This document shows, piece after piece, positions 9,171-15,749 of a DNA stretch of 32,554 nucleotides. The stretch is from NCBI GenBank assembly GCA_000961805.1, contig LADV01000196.1:1-32554 (forward strand). Reading direction: 5' to 3'. Position 1 is the first letter of the stretch. Every line of letters begins with the position of its first letter. Source of the DNA: Peptococcaceae bacterium BRH_c23. Lineage in GTDB: Bacteria > Bacillota_B > Desulfitobacteriia > Desulfitobacteriales > Desulfitobacteriaceae. The translations under genes and the position numbers were made by a program. The notes below the pieces were generated by a model that saw only the letters and a list, made by a program, of their open reading frames with translations, did no database searches and was not told the origin of the DNA.

Positions 9171-10061
9171 CTAAATTAGATAAAATACGTTGGGTTCAGT
9201 TCCTAGTTCCTCTTTAAGACGCATCAGATTGGAACTCCCAATCAGTTCAAATACTAAGCTCTCTGGATCACTCTTGTCACCAAAATAGGTAGCTCGTCCC
9301 ATGCAGGTGGTTACGCACATAGGCAGCATCCCTGCATTGAGGCGATGTAAACAAAAGTGACACTTTCGTGTGTTATTGATCGGAGATTGCTTCTTTTGCC
9401 GTTCTCGTTTATCTCCGTACTCAAACGATGGTACTAATTCATATTTCTCGATATTTGGCGTTCCTTGAGTATGATACTCTCCCCAGTCAAAGGTCCGTGC
9501 TCCATAAGGACAGGCGGATATGCAGTAACGACAGCCAATGCATTTATCGTAATCAATCACCACTATGCCATCTTCTCGTTTATAAGTAGCCGCAACAGGA
9601 CATACCTTTGTACAAGGAGAATTGGTACAGTGCATACACGGACGCGGTAAAAAACGCCTAGCTAAATGAGGGTAGGAGCCAAACTCTTCCTCGATTACTG
9701 GACGATATACGACACCCGGTGGAAGTTTATTTTCTGCGATACAACCTACGGTACAGGAAAAGCACCCTACACACTTGCGAGTATCAATCACCATCGCCCA
9801 TTTCCTCTCGGCAACAGGTTTTTCAAGGGCCTTGTATAGTTCTCTGTGCATTCTATAAATGAGTTGATCCTGAGGAATCTGCTTTGCTAATGGCTCTAAG
9901 GTCGTCGTTTGTTGTTGTTCATTTCCTGGTTTTGCAAGCGCTTTTCCTGCTGATACTACAGCTATTCCCGCAGTCAAACCCAAGGTTGCCTTAACCATAT
10001 TACGAATTGCTTCGCGACGTGGAACTTTTTGCGGTGCATCATCTTCGATTATTTTTGACAT
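9171..10061 (-). CDS. Four-cluster ferredoxin-type electron-transfer subunit, TtrB-like
   Basis: The electron-transfer subunit between the NrfD anchor and the molybdoenzyme. Near the N-terminus PRREAIRN plus a hydrophobic stretch ending in ALAKP looks like a Tat signal, so the protein is probably exported. Four cysteine clusters are visible in order: [40 protein letters not shown], and [20 protein letters not shown]. This is the DmsB/PhsB/TtrB pattern. The start is taken at MSKIIEDD because GGAGG lies 8 nt before it; an ATG nine codons earlier lacks such a site. It is the first gene of the reductase operon. Confidence 0.88.
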   Translation of the reverse strand: MSKIIEDDAPQKVPRREAIRNMVKATLGLTAGIAVVSAGKALAKPGNEQQQTTTLEPLAKQIPQDQLIYRMHRELYKALEKPVAERKWAMVIDTRKCVGCFSCTVGCIAENKLPPGVVYRPVIEEEFGSYPHLARRFLPRPCMHCTNSPCTKVCPVAATYKREDGIVVIDYDKCIGCRYCISACPYGARTFDWGEYHTQGTPNIEKYELVPSFEYGDKRERQKKQSPINNTRKCHFCLHRLNAGMLPMCVTTCMGRATYFGDKSDPESLVFELIGSSNLMRLKEELGTEPNVFYLI

Positions 10062-10100
10062 ATTGTTAACCTCCTTCACCTTGATCACTCTGTAATGCCA

Positions 10101-10143
10101 AGTATACCTAATCGTTCTTCTTTACACATGAGGAAATCCCCTC
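10101..10143 (-). promoter_or_regulatory. Probable activator-dependent promoter of the reductase operon
   Basis: On the minus strand a -10-like TATACT (10101-10106) lacks a recognisable -35 at 17-nt spacing. Just upstream, at about -40 to -53, lies GAGGGGATTTCCTC (10130-10143). A second copy of the GGGGATTTCCCC core occurs in the hairpin at 10151-10190. A weak promoter with palindromes at this distance suggests activation by the adjacent NarL-type response regulator; this is inference. Confidence 0.4.
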
Positions 10144-10150
10144 AATTTAA

Positions 10151-10190
10151 AACGGTCTGGTATAGGGGAAATCCCCTATACCAGACCGTT
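10151..10190 (-). terminator. Long perfect hairpin overlapping the end of the response regulator gene
   Basis: AACGGTCTGGTATAGGGG (10151-10168) is the exact reverse complement of 10173-10190, giving an 18-bp stem around AAAT. The stem includes the last four codons and stop of the response regulator and is followed on the minus strand by TTTTAAATT. It probably terminates the regulatory operon before the reductase operon. Its GGGGATTTCCCC core recurs nearby, so it may also be an operator. Confidence 0.7.
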
Positions 10191-10820
10191 ATCCTTAGCG
10201 TAGCGTACTAATTTTGATCGGCTGTTTATGCCCAACTTGTCATGAATCCGTGTCTTATGATTCTCAACCGTCTTAATACTAATATTTAGCTTTTTAGCTA
10301 TTTCCATATTGGAATACCCTAAGGCTATAAGTTGCAATAGTTCGGTTTCTCGAGTTGTAAGTTCGAACTTCTTCATTTCAGCGTATCTTTCTGGCTTAAG
10401 AGCACGTGTTACCAAATATTTCTGGAAGCTCGTATCTACATAGAATTCACCCCGGTGAACGGCCCTAATCGCACTTAGAAGTTCTACGTCAGCTACGCGT
10501 TTTAGGACAAACCCGTTTCCCCCTGCGGCCAATACCTTATCCAAGTATATAGAGTCCTCATGCATTGTTAGGACCAACACTCGCTGGTCAGGCTTTATAT
10601 CCTTAATCATTTTCATCGCTTGAATTCCATCGATCCCTGGTAAATTCAAATCCATAATAACTAAATCGGGAGCGTATTGGAATGTAAGTTCAATGGCCTC
10701 TTCGCCATTGGATGCTTCTCCAACGACCTCGATTTCTCCACTATCTTCCAGCACCAGACGTAAGCCTTTGCGGATTACCTGATGATCATCCACTAAAAGG
10801 ACAGATATTTTCTGCATCAA
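10176..10820 (-). CDS. NarL/FixJ-type response regulator (TtrR-like)
   Basis: A 214-residue two-component response regulator. The receiver domain shows the acidic pair in LLVDDH, the phosphoacceptor Asp in VIMDLNLPG near residue 56, the switch Thr in VLTMHE, and the Lys in FVLKR. The C-terminal LuxR-type helix-turn-helix carries LTTRETELLQLIALGYSNMEIAKKLNISIKTVENHKTRI in pieces typical of the family. It overlaps the histidine kinase gene by 35 nt. With the kinase and PhnD-like lipoprotein upstream and the reductase operon downstream, it most likely activates the reductase operon. Confidence 0.88.
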   Translation of the reverse strand: MMQKISVLLVDDHQVIRKGLRLVLEDSGEIEVVGEASNGEEAIELTFQYAPDLVIMDLNLPGIDGIQAMKMIKDIKPDQRVLVLTMHEDSIYLDKVLAAGGNGFVLKRVADVELLSAIRAVHRGEFYVDTSFQKYLVTRALKPERYAEMKKFELTTRETELLQLIALGYSNMEIAKKLNISIKTVENHKTRIHDKLGINSRSKLVRYAKDNGLV

Positions 10821-12246
10821 CGCGCAACCCTTCCGGAACTTTCACATAAATGGTCGTCCCTTGACCAAGAGCAGACTCAATCTGGAAACTCCCTCCTAAA
10901 ACTACCACTCGTTCCTGAATTCCAAACAGCCCGAATTTCCTATTGGCAACCCTTTGTGCTAATACTTCGGGCACATTAAATCCTTTGCCGTTATCTTCAA
11001 TAGTAAGGTTAACCTCACCTAAATTATAAGTTAGAACTATGCTCACCTGTTTCGCTTGGGCATGACGAGCAATATTAGTTAACGCTTCTTGAACAATCCG
11101 ATACAATGAACTAGCAACCTCGCCTGTAAGTGTACCAAAATCATCATCTATTTCCAAATCCATATTAATTCCATACCGCTCTTCAAACTCTTGGGCATAT
11201 CGTTTTACAGCTTGCCCCAATTCTCCTTCTTCTAATACACTAGGCCTAAGAACAATGATTAGGCGTCTTATTCCATCAAACGTTTGATCTAAAAGATTCC
11301 GTACTTCTATCAAACGAACTTTTGCTTCCTCAAGAGTTGGTGCCTTCTCGGTATATTTCAAACCGAGGCGAAGAGATGCTAAAGACTGGCTTGTTTCATC
11401 ATGAAGCTCCCTCGCCAGATGACTTCGTTCCTCTTCTTGAACTTGCATCAACTTTTTTGCAAGCCCCTGCCTCATATTACTTAATTCTTTGATCTCTAAA
11501 GCAGATTTTTCCATTGATTCGATCATAAGGTTAAACGCCTGGGTCAATTGCCCTCCCTCGTCTTGGATCGACCATTCAGGTATCCGATAACTTAAATCAC
11601 CCGAGGCGTAAACTTTCGTAGCCTCAAACATTCTTCGATAAGGAGTTGACAAAAGGTGTGCTAGGAGATACGCCAAAACTAACCCTAAAAACATAAATAA
11701 CAAGGTAGCGAGAGCAAGGCTGATTAGCATCTTAGATTTTGCTTGAGTAATCCCCTGTACAGACATACCGATACGAACCGTCCCTAACTTACCGTCTGAT
11801 ATGGGCAGGGCTATATCGCGAACAAGCCCTTCTTCGGTATGAATAACATTGACATGATAAGCTTCACTGGGTTTTACCTGGTTAGCGTTTAATAGCCCAT
11901 AGGGCAGGGCATTCCCAAAGGTATCGACTAAAACCGTTTCGTCTGCATCAATTATAAAAATATAACGGATATTTTCGTTACTCTCGCGAGCATCCCGAAT
12001 TAAAGTATAAAGCTTAAATAGATCCCCACGATAAATGTACTCTGGACTTCGGTCCGTAATATATTTTCCAGTGGCAATCCCCTGAGCGTCAAGCTGTTGA
12101 TTCATAAAAGGGCTAATACTCCGCTCAGTTTGGATGAGGACGGTAACCGACAATAATAGCAGCAAACTTACAACTAGCCCAATAATTTTAGAGCGTAAAC
12201 TGATTCCTAAAAACGACCTCGCTAATCTCATAACCCACAGTCTCAA
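10786..12246 (-). CDS. HisKA_3-type membrane sensor histidine kinase (TtrS-like kinase half)
   Basis: A 486-residue kinase. An N-terminal transmembrane helix (near residues 20-40) precedes a ~130-residue extracytoplasmic sensor region, a second helix (LLFMFLGLVLAYLLAHLL), a HAMP domain and a short coiled coil. The phosphoacceptor His is in RELHDETSQ, the HisKA_3 pattern. The ATPase domain has the N box (EALTNIARHA), DNGKGF and a G2-type GLFGIQERV. The start appears to be TTG at 12244-12246, seven nt after the PhnD-like gene ends, with GGAGAG upstream. The extracytoplasmic part is too small to be the PhnD-like sensor of TtrS, which here is a separate lipoprotein gene. Confidence 0.88.
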   Translation of the reverse strand: MRLWVMRLARSFLGISLRSKIIGLVVSLLLLLSVTVLIQTERSISPFMNQQLDAQGIATGKYITDRSPEYIYRGDLFKLYTLIRDARESNENIRYIFIIDADETVLVDTFGNALPYGLLNANQVKPSEAYHVNVIHTEEGLVRDIALPISDGKLGTVRIGMSVQGITQAKSKMLISLALATLLFMFLGLVLAYLLAHLLSTPYRRMFEATKVYASGDLSYRIPEWSIQDEGGQLTQAFNLMIESMEKSALEIKELSNMRQGLAKKLMQVQEEERSHLARELHDETSQSLASLRLGLKYTEKAPTLEEAKVRLIEVRNLLDQTFDGIRRLIIVLRPSVLEEGELGQAVKRYAQEFEERYGINMDLEIDDDFGTLTGEVASSLYRIVQEALTNIARHAQAKQVSIVLTYNLGEVNLTIEDNGKGFNVPEVLAQRVANRKFGLFGIQERVVVLGGSFQIESALGQGTTIYVKVPEGLRVDAENICPFSG

Positions 12247-12252
12247 CTAGAC

Positions 12253-13167
12253 TCACTCTCCAATCAGCTTAACTAGTTCTCTGACAGAGTCGTAGAGACT
12301 GTCTTCCAGCAAGTTAAACTGGTCGTATCCGGCAACTTGTAAAGCTTCTAGCCCATCTTCGTCTTGATGCATAGTTAGAAATGCCTTCTGTATCGCTAAA
12401 AATGACTGCTCATCTAGCCTTGGGCTAGCTACAACAGGATTGTTCGCATAGTCTGGAGATGTATCAATTATCCGGATAGAATCTATTAATTGAGGAGATT
12501 TTGCAAAAGCTGCTGCCAAAGTATAATTATCCACCGCAGCTGCATCAACTAACCGGTCCTTAACAGCTGCAATCGAATTGCTATGGCCATAGGTGTAAAT
12601 GTAACTTTTAAAAAAGTTTAGGCCTCCCTGATCTTTGACCTTGCTCAAGGCATATAAGGATCCTGAGGTTGATTGAGTATCCACAAAGGCAAAACTATGG
12701 CCCTTTAACTGAGTCCAGTTCCTTATTCCACTACCGGTATCGGCAATAATCACAGACTGGTAGTACGGTGACCCATTTGTAATAGGGACTGCCACTAGAC
12801 GCTCTCCAAATTTCTCATGCCCAATAACATACGACGATGAACAAACAAAGGCAATATCTACTTTTCCTTCTTGGATTAAATCATCAACTTCTTTATAGCT
12901 TTTCCTCTGTACCAACTCGACTGGTCGATTTATCTTTTCTGATATATATTGGGTCAAAACTTGATATCGAGCAATACTTTGGCTTGGAGACAACCCCACA
13001 GCCAAAGCCACGCGCAAGCTCTCCTGAGCCGATTTTGAGGGACTATCCAGTGGCTGTAGGTTCGAAAGAGTTACATGTTGTTGTGGATCAGCCTTACTAC
13101 ATCCGTTCAAGATCACAATGGCAAGTATCACTGTGCATAATAAAACTATACGAGACAGCATCTTCAT
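12253..13167 (-). CDS. PhnD-like periplasmic-binding lipoprotein, likely ligand sensor for the adjacent kinase
   Basis: A 304-residue lipoprotein: the N-terminal hydrophobic helix ends in the lipobox ILNGC, so Cys23 should be lipidated and the protein anchored outside the membrane. The rest is a type-2 periplasmic binding fold of the PhnD/phosphonate family (RVALAVGLSPSQ, PVELVQRKSYKEVDDLIQEG, VDIAFVCSSSYV, FAFVDTQSTSG, VVASPRLDE). In enterobacterial TtrS this domain is fused to the kinase; here it is separate, immediately upstream of the kinase and response regulator. A three-component signalling unit sensing the substrate of the reductase is the likely role. ATG is preceded by AGGAG. Confidence 0.82.
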   Translation of the reverse strand: MKMLSRIVLLCTVILAIVILNGCSKADPQQHVTLSNLQPLDSPSKSAQESLRVALAVGLSPSQSIARYQVLTQYISEKINRPVELVQRKSYKEVDDLIQEGKVDIAFVCSSSYVIGHEKFGERLVAVPITNGSPYYQSVIIADTGSGIRNWTQLKGHSFAFVDTQSTSGSLYALSKVKDQGGLNFFKSYIYTYGHSNSIAAVKDRLVDAAAVDNYTLAAAFAKSPQLIDSIRIIDTSPDYANNPVVASPRLDEQSFLAIQKAFLTMHQDEDGLEALQVAGYDQFNLLEDSLYDSVRELVKLIGE

Positions 13168-13210
13168 GAATAAACCACTCCTATTGTTTCAACTTACCAC
13201 CAATTAATAA

Positions 13211-13290
13211 ATCATACTTTAACGTACTATTAAACGCAACGCTTATATTCGAATTGGTCCTAACTATCACTTTGTACATCTTAAGATGTA
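13211..13290 (-). promoter_or_regulatory. Candidate promoter and 16-bp palindrome upstream of the sensor operon
   Basis: Minus-strand TTGCGT (13234-13239) and TATGAT (13211-13216) have 17-nt spacing, 44 nt before the lipoprotein ATG. Upstream is the perfect palindrome TACATCTTAAGATGTA (13275-13290), about 36 bp from the -35, a position suited to an activator or repressor. The protein that would bind it is unknown. Confidence 0.45.
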
Positions 13291-13488
13291 TACCGCCTCA
13301 TTATAATTGTTTATTACCAGGAGGGGAAGTCAAAACCTGGCTGGAAAATAATAACAGAAGCAATCCCTGCCCTATCGATTTTTAGTTGAATGATTCTCAG
13401 TGCCCTTTGCTTATAACTCAGTAGCACGGACTCTATGCAACCTAACCTTTACGCAGATGATGCAGATTTTTAGGGGAAAAGCTAACAA

Positions 13489-13536
13489 ATAAAACATTCC
13501 TAACTTATTGTTTCCAAGAAGTTAGGAATGTTTTAT
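13489..13536. terminator. Bidirectional hairpin terminator
   Basis: An exact 18-bp inverted repeat (13489-13506 with 13519-13536) around a 12-nt loop, with A/T runs at both outer ends, so it can work on either strand. On the minus strand it lies ~60 nt downstream of the CstR-like operator at 13593-13609, with no gene between. The stretch 13291-13488 shows no gene. Confidence 0.8.
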
Positions 13537-13566
13537 CGATAAAGAAGTACAACCTTGCTGAAAGAT

Positions 13567-14174
13567 TCACAAGCTGATCAAGTTGTTGACATATACCCTC
13601 AGGGGGTAGGGCCGAATCATATATACCCAAATATTTACTAGGTCAATACTTCTTTTCGATGCATTCATGAACTTCGTCGGATGGTCAAATCGGGCAATCT
13701 TCGCCGGGCGAGTCAGCATGCATCCGTAATAGGGAGCAATCTTCAAACCCTTTAAAGGTTTTTTCACTTTAGCAGCCACTTTGTCAAGCCCAATCCGATC
13801 CACCAATAGTTCCAAGATGTTTAACACGTGGACCGTATTTTTGTAATTCATCTCGATAGCCTGTTGGACTTTCTTGGAAGTTTCTTTACTTTCGGCACAC
13901 TCGATCTCAGCCGTGCGCAAATGATTGAAACATGCGGCACAGGGAGCCATCACTTCTTTCAGACCAGCCTTCTCCGCTTGAGCTAAGTTTCTAGCCGGTA
14001 AGGCCAAGGCCAAGAGATGATCCACCTGATGAGCAGGGGTTGACCCACAGCAGTTCCAATCTGGAATCTCTTCCAATTGAACATCTAACGCTTTTAAACT
14101 TCACGAGTTGAGGATTCATAGTTCTTAGCGGTTGAATGGAGGGAACACCCTGGAAAGTAGCCCGTTTTCATCAT
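13567..14174 (-). pseudogene. Heterodisulfide reductase subunit B (HdrB) remnant: frameshifted and C-terminally truncated
   Basis: HdrB normally carries two CCG (cysteine-rich) domains that bind non-cubane [4Fe-4S] clusters. Here translation from ATG 14172-14174, behind GGAGGG and overlapping the hdrC stop, gives MMKTGYFPGCSLHSTAKNYE, the expected N-terminus, then stops after ~25 codons. The frame resumes one base off with KALDVQLEEIPDWNCCGST; one extra T in the TTT-AAAA run (TTTTAAAA) would join them. The first CCG domain is intact (WNCCG ... APCAACFNH), and the second begins (YYGCML) but is lost after ARFDHPT. The rest is unrelated sequence that contains a CstR-like promoter. No hdrA follows. 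The gene is probably non-functional; the frameshift alone could be a sequencing error, the truncation could not. Confidence 0.8.
13593..13646 (-). promoter_or_regulatory. Orphan promoter with CstR-like operator
   Basis: Minus-strand TTGACC (13641-13646) and TATATG (13618-13623) with 17-nt spacing, then 8 nt further the C/G-tract palindrome read on top as ATACCCTCAGGGGGTAG (13593-13609). Layout is the same as the promoter at 4472-4526. It lies inside the aberrant 3' end of hdrB and has no gene behind it before the hairpin at 13489-13536. Confidence 0.6.
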
Positions 14175-14599
14175 GCCTGCCCTCCTTGCATTTTCTGTAC
14201 ATTGTCAAAGATTTTAGCTACAGCGGCCTGTCCGTGAATCTTACGTGGTAAGATGTCACCGATTCCCATAATACCCTTTAAGAACATCGGCGGACCGATC
14301 GGAATCAGAGCTGCCACATCCCGGACCAGTTCTCCTTGGGAAAGCATATTCTTGACCATGAGACCGACTTCATGCATCCGCCCGATATTCCGAACTTCTC
14401 CCAGGAAAATCTTATTCATCTTAGGAATTTTCGTTTCGTTTGATGTATACCCTTCTTCTTTGGCCATCGCCCGCAGGGTATTCATCACTTCGTAAAGTTC
14501 GAAACCCGCAGGACAATTGGCACCGCACGTTCCGCACTGGATACACATTTGAATCGATTTGCTTGGCAGAATTTGATCTTTCATGCCATAGACGATCAT
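14171..14599 (-). CDS. HdrC-like iron-sulfur protein with a single cluster motif, probably degraded
   Basis: A 142-residue HdrC-type protein. HdrC subunits carry two [4Fe-4S] motifs and pass electrons to HdrB. Only one motif is present (CIQCGTCGANCPAG), directly followed by FELYEVMNTLRAMAKEEG, which in the family follows the second motif. This suggests an in-frame loss of the region between the two motifs, or loss of the first one. The C-terminal part (KIPKMNKIFLGEVRNIGRM) looks normal. The ATG at 14597-14599 has no clear ribosome binding site and an in-frame stop lies 12 nt upstream. It is followed by the broken hdrB (4-nt overlap). Probably a relic. Confidence 0.65.
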   Translation of the reverse strand: MIVYGMKDQILPSKSIQMCIQCGTCGANCPAGFELYEVMNTLRAMAKEEGYTSNETKIPKMNKIFLGEVRNIGRMHEVGLMVKNMLSQGELVRDVAALIPIGPPMFLKGIMGIGDILPRKIHGQAAVAKIFDNVQKMQGGQA

Positions 14600-14661
14600 T
14601 TCTAAAATTTAGGACGAAATTCTGAAACCAATTTCCCACAATAAGAACACTCTAACACCAA

Positions 14662-14719
14662 ATACCCCCCCCGGTTGGGATTATATTTTAAGGATAGCAT
14701 CTAATCTATTGCAGATCAA
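14662..14719 (-). promoter_or_regulatory. Promoter with CstR-like operator upstream of hdrC
   Basis: Minus-strand TTGATC (14714-14719) and TATCCT (14691-14696) with 17-nt spacing; 9 nt downstream is the imperfect C/G-tract palindrome ATACCCCCCCCGGTTGGGAT (top, 14662-14681). Position matches the other CstR-like sites. Confidence 0.55.
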
Positions 14720-14774
14720 TAAGTAAAATAATAATAATTTCACTTTCTCATCTTACAATTTATTTATATAAAAT

Positions 14775-14807
14775 GCCGTCATCCTTATTGAAAGGATAAC
14801 GGCATGA
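14775..14807 (-). terminator. Terminator of the first CstR-like gene
   Basis: ATGCCGTCATCCTT and AAGGATAACGGCAT pair almost perfectly (one bulge/mismatch) with T-rich sequence following on the minus strand, ~60 nt after the regulator stop. Confidence 0.75.
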
Positions 14808-14868
14808 GAGCATAGTTTCTGATAGTTTATTAATCGAATAGAATTACGCTTATTGTATATTATTATAT

Positions 14869-15150
14869 TCACTGATTGAGTTTCATTAATGTAGCTATGG
14901 CTCTATTTAGCACAGTCTCGAGGTCCTCCCCCTCTTCAATCGCATCGGCCATACACGTTTTTGCATAGCGTTGCGCGACAATTACCGATACCTTATGCAC
15001 AGCTGAACGGATAGCGACGAGTTGTAAGAATATTTCCTCACATTTCTTTTCTTCCTCCATCATTCGTTCTACCGCCGAAATATGACCACGCACTGTTTTA
15101 AGTCGAGTAATGATACTTTTTGTTTCTTCTGGGTCTACATTTTTTGACAA
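14869..15150 (-). CDS. CsoR-family repressor with CstR-like (persulfide-sensing) cysteine pair
   Basis: An all-helical CsoR/RcnR/FrmR-family regulator of 93 residues. Conserved features are RLKTVRGHISAVERM and EIFLQLVAIRSAVHKV. Cys37 and Cys66 are 29 residues apart, like Cys36/Cys65 of CsoR and Cys31/Cys60 of CstR. The CsoR copper-ligand His between them is Tyr62 here (AQRYAKTC). Two cysteines without that His is the CstR pattern, which senses persulfide/polysulfide by Cys-Cys polysulfide bridging. The start is taken as TTG (15148-15150) behind GGAAGAG rather than an ATG six codons earlier, because the paralogue at 20456 has the same arrangement. The operator at 15311-15331 lies upstream. Confidence 0.8.
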   Translation of the reverse strand: MSKNVDPEETKSIITRLKTVRGHISAVERMMEEEKKCEEIFLQLVAIRSAVHKVSVIVAQRYAKTCMADAIEEGEDLETVLNRAIATLMKLNQ

Positions 15151-15277
15151 GGTCTCTCTTCCTTTCATATTCGTATTTTTTCTTGTATCTGATCGGAGGG
15201 CATCAATATTATTTTAAGTTAACACTTCATAGCACTTTGATGACTTTGATAAGATATTCACTTGGTAATAAAGCTTA

Positions 15278-15331
15278 TTGATTACCTTTATTAAGAGGGT
15301 TATAATTGAGATACCCTCTCCAGAGGGGGGT
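15278..15331 (+). promoter_or_regulatory. Strong promoter with CstR-like operator between divergent genes
   Basis: Top-strand TTGATT (15278-15283) and TATAAT (15301-15306) at 17-nt spacing, followed after 4 nt by ATACCCTCTCCAGAGGGGGGT (15311-15331), a C-tract/G-tract palindrome. It drives the plus-strand coiled-coil gene and could also influence the divergent regulator gene, giving autoregulation. Confidence 0.7.
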
Positions 15332-15454
15332 GGATGTTACCTTTAGCATACAACTTAACATTATATTGGTCAAGAAGGTAACCTTAGAAAAAGAATGTCA
15401 TTAAATGGCTTCTTATATTTAATTAATCAATAACTAGTGAAGGGATATACGTTG

Positions 15455-15670
15455 ATGGAAGATTTGTCGATATTACGTAATGAGGATTTGACGAGACGCT
15501 TACAAACTTTGTCTGAGGAACTGGAAGAGTTGGAAGAGGAACAAAGTTTTGTGCTAAAGCAGACTGGGATTCACCTCCCCGGTCGCACTGTTAAACGCTA
15601 TGAATTCCAAATACAGTTGTTAAAGGAATCCATAACAGAGTTACAAGCGGAAATAGAGCGTCGCAAATAA
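15455..15670 (+). CDS. Small coiled-coil protein of unknown function
   Basis: A 71-residue soluble protein predicted as a helical hairpin: a Leu/Glu heptad-like first helix (RRLQTLSEELEELEEEQSFVLKQ), a turn IHLPGRTV, and a second helix to the C-terminus (LKESITELQAEIERRK). No cysteine or known domain. ATG at 15455 is preferred; a GTG six codons earlier overlaps the AAGGG ribosome binding site. It resembles the coiled-coil gene at 3752-3967 in layout and also sits behind a CstR-like operator. A strong terminator follows, so it is transcribed alone. Confidence 0.65.
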   Translation: MEDLSILRNEDLTRRLQTLSEELEELEEEQSFVLKQTGIHLPGRTVKRYEFQIQLLKESITELQAEIERRK

Positions 15671-15678
15671 TACAAAAT

Positions 15679-15716
15679 AAGGCCCTTGCTTAATTTTAAC
15701 TTTAAGCAAGGGCCTT
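15679..15716. terminator. Strong bidirectional terminator between convergent genes
   Basis: AAGGCCCTTGCTTAA (15679-15693) pairs perfectly with 15702-15716 around an 8-nt loop. It separates the plus-strand coiled-coil gene from the end of the minus-strand Mrp gene. Confidence 0.88.
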
Positions 15717-15749
15717 TAGAATAACCATACAAACCCCAAAAGGTTTAAC

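Noticed and set aside
4451..14720. Shared GCAGATCAAT near two CstR-like promoters (4451 and 14711)
   Set aside because: It falls after the operator in one case and overlaps the -35 in the other, so no common function fits; ten bases can match by chance.
14869..15150. Copper-sensing CsoR as the identity of the two regulators
   Set aside because: The His ligand position is Tyr in both proteins, and no copper ATPase or chaperone gene is nearby; CstR-like sensing fits better.
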